DNA from: Flaccisagitta enflata
Lineage: Eukaryota > Chaetognatha > Sagittoidea > Aphragmophora
Assembly: GCA_965153355.1 (NCBI GenBank)
Contig: OZ231128.1
Location: forward strand, 13,206,001 to 13,270,000
Reading direction: 5' to 3'
DNA: 64,000 bases
Of the stretch, positions 56,835-64,000 are shown piece after piece. Below the pieces are notes generated by a model. That model did no database searches and was not told the origin of the DNA. It was given only the letters and a program-made list of their open reading frames with translations. The first letter of the stretch is position 1. Every line of letters begins with the position of its first letter. A program made the translations under genes and the position numbers.

Positions 56835-57130
56835 GTCACAATATCGTTGCGGATGGGTGGGCAGGGGCATCCAACCCAGATCCACACCTAAACCTCCACC
56901 CCACACACAAACATATACAAAAGTATCCAAAATGCTCGTTTTCCCACTTTTTGATTCAATCATTACAGACCAACGGATGGATGGACGGACAAAGCCTTTT
57001 ATAGAGTTGCGTGTCCGCAACTAAAAAAGCCCAACACAGGAAATGACGGATAGAGAAATGGACCGACAGACTGACATAGCCATGAATATGAATTCGCCTG
57101 CACGTGGTCTAAAATGAACCGGCGTAGGGA

Positions 57131-57608
57131 AACAAGGTCATATACTGGGCAACGACCAGACAACCTTAGTCGCGCGCGGTTGGGAAGGGGAAGTGAAATA
57201 GGAGGTCACTCAGGCACTATGATAGGAGCAGCGCGACGATGCGAGAAATGCGAAAATCGACTCATGTGACCGACCAACGGACAGATGGACGGGCCAACGA
57301 AAGGACCAAAAATTTGCTTTAAAAGGTGTCGGGTAGCACGCGACTTAACAAGGCCAACGCCTATATGTCGCGTGCGAGACTTACATAATTACTTGATTAC
57401 ATAACCACATACTAAAATGACTCAAATGACTTGAATTGACTTAAAATGATCTTATTTGACTTAAAATGACTTACTTGACCTGAAATGACATAGTAGGAAT
57501 AAAATGAATAAAAAAGTAAAATGTGACCGACCGACCGACCAACCGACTGACTGACGGACGGACGGACAAAGCGGGGTGTAAGCTCGCGTAGCACGCGACC
57601 TAAAAAAA
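57131..57608 (-). mobile_element. Two family A-related elements, exactly head to tail
   Basis: The first runs 57131 (AACAAGGTCATATACTGGG) to CACGCGACTTA at 57347. The second starts there (AACAAGGCCAACGCC), has AAAATGACTT repeats at 57411-57490, (GACC)n and ends GTAGCACGCGACCTAAAA. Confidence 0.78.
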
Positions 57609-57811
57609 GGAGTGGAGCGTGAAGGAGTGATCGTGCGTTGCCACGTTGTGACGTTGTGGCCAAAATGCGGAGAAAAAAAGGAAAGTGTTGAATAACCTTT
57701 TGGGCCAGATAAAAGGCTTTATAGGCTTAAGCCTTGGGCCTCGCGGTGAGAGGGGGCTCCGCGGTTCATCCCTTTAAAAGAGATAAGAGTGAAAAAAGAA
57801 TGAGGCTTAAA

Positions 57812-58012
57812 TTTTTAGTCGCGTGCTACGCGACTACACCCCGCTTTGTCGGTCCGTCCATCCGTCGGTCCGTCCGTCGGTCCGTCACACTTTACTTTTT
57901 TTGGTTTTTGCGGTCTTTGGCCTTACTGCTCCTGCCCAAGTGATCAAGTGACCTCAAATACGGCCCCTGCCCACCCGCACGCGACTGGGGTAGCCGTGTA
58001 TCCGGCCTTGTT
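57812..58012 (-). mobile_element. Family A Helitron-like element
   Basis: TTTTTAGTCGCGTGCTACGC start, GTCGGTCCGTCC core, GTGTATCCGGCCTTGTT end (plus strand). Confidence 0.83.
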
Positions 58013-58483
58013 TTTTTTTTCCTTTCAATATTTTTACATATAAACTATTGTATTTCAAAATACACTTTTGTTTAAAACAAAAAAAAAAACAAAAACAAAA
58101 GAAACTTTTAACCATATGCTTTGAAATTTGAGAGAACATCTTGACATCTTGACATTCTCAATAAAAATGAAATTTACAAAGAAAGTGGTATGAGAAAGGG
58201 GCAAGGGACCCCCCAGCAATGGCAGTAAGATGTAGGGCCCCGCGGCTTGTGAGTCCGGCTCAGAATGACCCAAATGACCGGTGAGCAAAGTCAACATCGA
58301 ACACGAAAAGCGCGAAAACATGGAAATAATGAAAAAAGGATGGAAAGAAAGAAAAATGATGGAAATAATGAAAAAGGATGGAAAGAAAGAAAAAGGATGG
58401 AATGAAAGAAATGGATCACAGGAAAAAAGAATGTTATGAAAACAATGGGAAGGACTCGGAAAGGGAGGGGCCATTTTCAGGCT

Positions 58484-58963
58484 CAGTCGCGGACTCGCGA
58501 CTCTTTATGAGGCTTTGTCAGTCCGTCGGTCCCTCTAGCTATGTCAATCAGTTTGTCTCTCGGTCAATAGGTCCTTCCGTGGAATTCTATTGGTGTGATC
58601 GAGTAAAAAATCTTAGAAACGCGCATTTCCGCTCCTGCATGTGTCTGTGTGTGAGGAAGGGAAGGGGATGTAGATGAGGGTTGCACGCCCCTGCCCACCC
58701 GCCCGGGACGATCTTGTAACCCCGCGTTAATTGTTAGTTGCGGCTATGCAACTCTATTTATAAGAGGCTTTTTCTGTTGGTCCGTCCATTGGTCCATTGG
58801 TCCGTCCATAAGGATTGAGTTTAAAAGTGTGCAAACGAGTTAAAACGCACATTAATGATGCTGCAGTTGGGATTGTCTTTGTGCGTGAGTGTGCGCGGGA
58901 TGGATGGAGTGGATGAGGGTTGTGGGCCCCTGCCCACCTCTTCGCAACAGTACTGTGACTTGT
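58484..58963 (+). mobile_element. Two family B-like elements in direct tandem
   Basis: Hairpin ends at 58484 (CGCGGACTCGCG) and 58734 (TTAGTTGCGGCTATGCAACT), each followed by GTCCGTC-type repeats and a CCCCTGCCCACC tail. The second begins where the first ends. The hairpin faces left, so by the Helitron convention both would read on the minus strand. Confidence 0.65.
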
Positions 58964-59277
58964 TTATTGTAAATTTTCTTTTTAGGCTTAGATATTTAGT
59001 TTCTAAGTCTCATTGTTTTGTTTGTTTGTTTTTTTCATTCTATTGATTGCCAGTTTAAATGGTTTGTGCATGGTTTGTTTGACTGATTGCTTGCTGTTTT
59101 GATTAATTTTGTTTTTGTTTTCCTGTGTTGGCTGCGTTCTTTCTTGGAATATCTTGCTCATTTTCTTTTCTTTTGCTTGTTTTATCTTCTTTATGTGTTT
59201 TTTCTCATTGTGTGTTTCAATAAGAATAAACAGTGTACATCAACTCAATTGCCCCGCAATGCTTTATTAAGTTACTA

Positions 59278-59454
59278 CAGTTAAACCCCGCTCTAACGGA
59301 TTTCAGGGGACCAACAATTTTCTTTTGTTATAGGTGAACCTCTGTCATTGCCAATAACAGAAATAAAAGAAATTAGCTTGAAGGGACTATGAATTAGCAT
59401 CTGTTATAGGCGGAATTCCGTTGGTGGCGGGTCCGTTAGAGCGGGGTTCAACTG
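59278..59454. mobile_element. TA-flanked short MITE
   Basis: 177 bp; CAGTTAAACCCCGCTCTAAC ... AGAGCGGGGTTCAACTG with TA duplicated. A fragment of the same end lies at 48949-48980. Confidence 0.8.
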
Positions 59455-59555
59455 TACATAAATTGAGGTGAAAGGAAGAACACGTGAAAGAAGAGGAACA
59501 AACAAATCAATCTTGACTTAACACAAACGGAAGGAGATTAGACTGCAAACTGAAT

Positions 59556-60032
59556 GAGGAGAAGAAGAAGAAGAAGAAGAAGAAGAAGAAGAAGAAGAAG
59601 AAGAAGAAGAAGAAGAAGAAGAAGAAGAAGAAGAAGAAGAAGAAGAAGAAGAAGAAGAAGAAGAAGAAGAAGAAGAAGAAGAAGAAGAAGAAGAAGAAGA
59701 AGAAGAAGAAGAAGAAGAAGAAGAAGAAGAAGAAGAAGAAGAAGAAGAAGAAGAAGAAGAAGAAGAAGAAGAAGAAGAAGAAGAAGAAGAAAAAGAAGAA
59801 GAAGAAGAAGAAGAAGAAGAAGAAGAAGAAGAAGAAGAAGAAGAAGAAGAAGAAGAAGAAGAAGAAGAAGAAGAAGAAGAAGAAGAAGAAGAAGAAGAAG
59901 AAGAAGAAGAAGAAGAAGGAGAAAAAAAAAAGGAAAAAGAAAAAGGAAAAGAAAAAGAAAGAGAAGAAGAAGACGAAGAAGACGAAGGAGAAGAAGAAAA
60001 AAAAATGAAAAAGAATAAGATAAAGAAAAAAA
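59556..60032. repeat. (GAA)n array, left part
   Basis: Pure GAA for about 360 bases, then A-rich purine sequence up to a Helitron-like insertion. Confidence 0.95.
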
Positions 60033-60195
60033 AACAAGGCCGGATACACGGCCACCAGTTGCGGATGGGTGGGCAGCAGCGGATATGCACGTTTTCCCAC
60101 TTTTTGACTCGTGCTGACGGACGGATGGACTGACGGACCAACGGATTGACGGACGGACAGAGCCTCTTATAGAGTTGCGTGTCTGCAACTAAAAA
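60033..60195 (-). mobile_element. Helitron-like element inside the GAA array
   Basis: Head AACAAGGCCGGATACACGG, short (GGAC) core, tail hairpin GTTGCGTGTCTGCAAC and CTAAAA. It splits a purine tract of over 1.2 kb. Confidence 0.8.
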
Positions 60196-60792
60196 AAGAA
60201 GAGGAAGAAGAAGAAGAAGAAGGAGAAGAAGAAGAAGAAGAAGAAGAAGAAGAAGAAGAAGAAGAAGAAGAAGAAGAAGAAGAAGAAGAAGAAGAAGGAG
60301 AAGTGGAAGAAGAAGAGAAGAAGAAGAAGAAGAAGAAGAAGAAGAAGAAGAAGAAGAAGAAGAAGAAGAAGAAGAAGAAGAAGAAGAAGAAGAAGAAGAA
60401 GAAGAAGAAAGATAGAAAAAAAAGAAAAAAGAAGAAAAAGAAAAAGAAAAAGAAAAAGAAAAAGAAAAAGAAAAAGAAAAAGAAGAAGGAGGAGAAAGAG
60501 AAGAAGAAGAAGAAAGAGAAGAGAAGAAGAAGAAAGAAAAAAAGAAGAAAAAGAAGAAGAAGAAGAAGAAGAAGAAAAAGAAAAAGAAAAAGAAAAAGAA
60601 ATAGAAAAAGAAAAAGAAAAAGAAAAAGAAAAAGAAAAAGAAAAAGAAATAGAAAAAGAAAAAGAAGAGGAAGAAAAAGAAGAAGAAGAAGAAGAAGAAG
60701 AAGAAGAAGAAGAAGAAGAAGAAGAAGAAGAAGAAGAAGAAGAAGAAGAAGAAGAAGAAGAAGAAGAAGAAGAAAAAGAAAAAGAAAAAGAA

Positions 60793-60836
<44 letters not shown>

Positions 60837-60885
60837 AGAAAAAGAAAAAGAAAAAGAAGAAGAAGAACGAGAAGAGGAAAAAATT
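60196..60885. repeat. (GAA)n/(GAAAAA)n array, right part
   Basis: About 690 bases almost all purine, including GAAAAA and GAAAAC hexamer blocks. Confidence 0.95.
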
Positions 60886-60973
60886 CCATAATTTCATAAT
60901 TTCATAGTATCATGATGTCATAATTTCATAATTGCATTTCATTACTACTTAATAATACAATTACGTTTAAAAA

Positions 60974-61290
60974 AACAAGGCCGGATACACGGCTACCCCA
61001 GTCGCGTGCGGTTGGGCAGGGGCTGTATATGAGGTCAATTGATCATTTGGGCAGTGGCCGTGGGGCCAAAGACCGCAAAAAAAAACAAAAAAAAGTAAAG
61101 TGTGACAGACCGACGGTTGGACGGATGGACGGACCGACGGACCGACGGAACGACGGACCGATAAACCGGGGTGTAGAGTCGCGACTAGCAACTTAGAAGA
61201 AATGAATATCAAAGAAATGTTATGGATAGACCGGCCTGACCATCGGACAGACGAACCGACAATCTGACAAATGTCAGTCGCGCAAACGTG
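60974..61290 (-). mobile_element. Family A element plus a second tail
   Basis: Head at 60974, (GGACCGAC)n core, degenerate end near 61187. A second core and tail (AGTCGCGCAAACGTGACTAA) ends near 61287. Confidence 0.7.
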
Positions 61291-61499
61291 ACTAAACAAG
61301 AAGAAGTTAGTTGAAAGATGGATGAAATGGAATGATGAATAAACCCGAGCCGAGACCGTTAGAAAAGAAAACCCTTAGAAATGAATTAGTTCACGCAACC
61401 GCGTGTCTTTGAATGCTTAGTTGCTCACTTATTCATATCGCTCACACAGTTATATAAAATCATTTATTCGCTCTTTCGATAGACTTGACATCACTACTG

Positions 61500-61696
61500 A
61501 CAACAAGCATCTCGATTGTTTCCGTGAAACGCGTTTGCGCGTGCATTTCAACTGTCCCGCGAGGGAGTGAGCGAAGTGAGTGAACGATCCTATGAATGAA
61601 GCGCGACAAAGCGGAGCGCTGCGGAGCGAGTGAGCGGAGTGAGCAGTGCCAGCGGACAAACGTAGAAAGCGACCGAGTGGCCCATTAAAAAAGTGA
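61500..61696. mobile_element. Family D repeat (partial)
   Basis: Contains GAGGGAGTGAGCGAAGTGAG, GGAGCGCTGCGGAGCGAG and CGACCGAGTGGCCCATTA. The terminal TAGAAACGCCC end is missing. Confidence 0.7.
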
Positions 61697-62009
61697 GTGT
61701 CAAGATAAAAAAACAAACGCATTGGTTACCAAAGAAATCCCAGTGACCAAAGACTTTAAAGCAAGAGGGCCTAAACCTTGGAAATGGCTTGATGGATTAC
61801 CGCTAAGAGAAATATACAGGCACACGCCTCGCGAGTATGGAACTTTTGCCTGAAAGAGACCACTAGATTTGATCTAAAAGACTAAATGAGTGATTAGGAC
61901 AAAATTCAACATGAACATGATGATGAACTGCTGCATTTTGCAAGTGTGAACGCGACAGAAGAACGAAAGGAAAAGAAGACAAAAGAAATTCAAGACGACG
62001 GAAGGGAAA
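61697..62009. other. No recognisable feature
   Basis: Plain sequence between repeats; no frame or motif worth calling. Confidence 0.4.
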
Positions 62010-62844
62010 AACAAGGCCGGATACACGGCTGCCCCAATCGCGTGTGGGTGGGTAGGGCAGTATTTGAGTTACTAGAGCATTTGGCATTGGGGTAGGAAAA
62101 GTGAGGCCAAAGACCGCGAATACATGAAGAGGTCGCCGAAGGGCAATCTGTGGTCAGCGATACCCGTTGCCCGGCCCTGCTTTGCGTGATTGTAAATTGG
62201 AATGAGAGGAAGCAGCTAGCAGGGCAGCGGGGACAAAGTCTTGTAGAACACGGGGACTGAGAGGGCAGATTTAAGGCCTGAGAGGGCAGATTTCAGGCCT
62301 GAGAGGGCCTGGGGATGGACGAACGAACGGATGAACGAAAGTCCCCCTGTGTTCTATAGGACTTTGTCCTCTTTGGGGCTGCTGTCCAAAAAGTAAATAG
62401 TCACAAAAGCGCTAGATGGTCAGTGGTACCCGTGCCCTGCCTGTGTAGGTTGGGATTGAAGTTGAGAGAGGTAGCAGGGCAGTCGCTCTGAAGGGGCCGA
62501 TGACCTTTGCTTTCACACATGAGGAAATATTTCCTTCTCCTTCTTCTAGTGGTTGGGATTTGGGTTTACGAGCTGGGATTTAGGCTTTGAGTCTGGGACT
62601 AAGGTTCTAGGACTGGGATTTAGGCCTTGGGGCTGGGATTTGGGCCCTGGGGCTGGGGTTTGGGCCTTGAGGCTTGGATCGGGGCCTGAGGGCTGGGCCG
62701 TGGGGGGTGAAAGATGGAAGGAGGACAAGGAGAAGGAGGAATTTCGCAACGCATAGGTCCGAAGGCCCTGAAGGAGCCGCTGCCCAAAAGGGGACTGGCA
62801 GACCGACGGACGGGTTATAGAGTCGCGCAGCATCCGACTAAAAA
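62010..62844 (-). mobile_element. Family A element split by family C-like copies
   Basis: Head AACAAGGCCGGATACACGG at 62010-62127; matching tail GACCGACGGACGGG...GAGTCGCGCAGCATCCGACT at 62797-62844. The order fits a single element opened by later insertions. Confidence 0.6.
62128..62790. mobile_element. Two diverged family C-like copies in tandem
   Basis: First (62128-62392) ends CTCTTTGGGGCTGCTGTCC; second (62398-62790) has GTCAGTGGTACCCGTGCCCT and a core of about 20-bp GGGATTTAGGCCTTGGGGCT repeats (62560-62700). They appear to split a family A element whose head is at 62010 and tail at 62797. Confidence 0.6.
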
Positions 62845-63355
62845 CAAGAATCCTCCATAAAATGAGCAAAAGTAGAATAAGAAAGGAGGAAAATTAGAGT
62901 TTGAGCGTGAAAAGAAACAAGACCGGATACAGATTTGCCCCAGTTCAGTCCAGAGTGAGCTGTGAGCATTACTGGCAAGGGCTAGATACCTAATATATGA
63001 GAGGGAATCCAAAAACAGTCAATTATCATCTACAAATGTAAATTCATCAATGTAGCAAAAAAAAAAAAAACAGAAAAACAACCGGTCAACAAATCGTTCG
63101 CCTAGTGGGAGGAAAAACAGACTGACAAAGCGGCGCAATAACGTTTCATGATGTGGTCATGCACAAAATTGACAAAAGACAGACTAGAACTAGAAGCTTC
63201 AAAGTTGGAACGCATAATGATACCAAGGGACGGACCAACGCGATTGACTAACTGACCAATTCAGTACAGACGACTCTGTACGCAATAACGCGCAAGTTCA
63301 TGCGAAATGGTAACACTAAAAGTCTGAAGAGAAGATGCGTGCGAAAAACAAAGGG

Positions 63356-63511
<156 letters not shown>

Positions 63512-63680
63512 ATAGTGGAGAGAAATTATTGGGATTTAAAAGTTGAAATGAATGTTTGAGCATATGAATTTGAGAGCAAGGAATTCGAAATGAAAAATCG
63601 AAATTCCAAATCTATAAAATGAAACTGCGGAGATGGGAAAAGTTTAATTAATCAGAGAATCCTCGTTTTCTTTCCTCCTT

Positions 63681-64000
63681 TTTTTAGTTGCGTGCACGCG
63701 ACTCTACAACCCGCTTTGTCCGTCCGTCCATCCATCCGTCCGTCCGCCTGTTCGTTTGTCGCTCATCCATCTGTTGGTCCATCAAACTTTACCTTTATTC
63801 ATTTCTAGTCATTTTAGGTCATTTTTAGTCTTTCTAAGTCATTCTAGGACATTCTGGGTCATTGTAAGTCATTTTAGGTCATTTTAGGTTATATTAAGTC
63901 ACATAATCTTGGTTAATCTGGTCATTTATGTCATTTGGTGTCATTTTATGTCTTTTCAAGTCATTTTAAGTCATCTTAAGTCATTCAATGTCAATTTGAG
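63681..64000 (-). mobile_element. Family A-related element, cut by window end
   Basis: TTTTTAGTTGCGTGCACGCG start, (GTCC)n core, then GTCATTTTAG-type repeats with about 10-bp period to the window end. Confidence 0.75.

Larger units (their letters stand above)
55643..57028 (-). mobile_element. Family B Helitron-like element, split by the hAT insertion
   Basis: Head AACAAGTGACGCGGGGTCAC at 55643; after the insertion come TTGCGGATGGGTGGGCAGG, GGATGGACGG repeats and the terminal hairpin GTTGCGTGTCCGCAAC followed by CTAAAA. Confidence 0.8.

Noticed and set aside
59507-60899. Frames of poly-Phe, poly-Ser, poly-Leu, poly-Arg and poly-Lys
   Set aside because: Read through the GAA array; no unique protein sequence.

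Overview
The window looks like animal (metazoan) nuclear DNA. Its genes have short exons, GT-AG introns and an AATAAA poly(A) signal, and the rest is packed with microsatellites and small transposon relics. A secreted CAP/EGF-like/ShKT protein and many cut-and-paste DNA elements suggest a marine invertebrate, possibly a cnidarian. The sequence alone does not settle the species. All exon models were built by eye from splice signals and protein similarity.

Two genes are clear. On the minus strand, 18904 to 14678, lies a complete four-exon hypoxanthine-guanine phosphoribosyltransferase (HPRT) gene of about 227 codons. On the plus strand, 29062 to 36203, lies a six-exon gene for a secreted protein of about 514 residues: signal peptide, CAP domain, four EGF-like modules and three ShKT modules. 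Less certain are three long minus-strand open frames of extreme low complexity (4979-6916, 2653-4678, 41206-43887). Each may be an exon of a real gene. They share short Cys-x-Cys motifs, and one carries about 16 copies of a 15-residue repeat.

The most unusual feature is the duplication of exon edges with their splice sites. HPRT intron 1 holds about 15 extra copies of an 85-bp unit (last 79 bases of exon 1 plus six intron bases including the donor). The last HPRT intron holds three extra copies of the acceptor plus the first ~40 bases of the last exon. CAP intron 5 holds one decayed copy of the end of exon 5.

Layout: 1-2.4 kb repeats and a foldback element; 2.6-6.9 kb two low-complexity frames; 7.4-9.7 kb huge CAA and GAT arrays; 9.8-12.1 kb relics of a Tc1-like transposase and a GIY-YIG retroelement; 13-13.6 kb MITEs; 14.7-18.9 kb HPRT; 19.6-27.9 kb microsatellites and a tandem segmental duplication; 29-36.2 kb the CAP gene with elements nested in its introns; 36.8-41.2 kb microsatellites and MITEs; 41.2-43.9 kb the third low-complexity frame; 44.5-64 kb dense repeats. 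The commonest repeats are Helitron-like non-autonomous elements with a terminal hairpin followed by CTAA and a (GTCC)n-type core. No tRNA, rRNA or CRISPR was seen.
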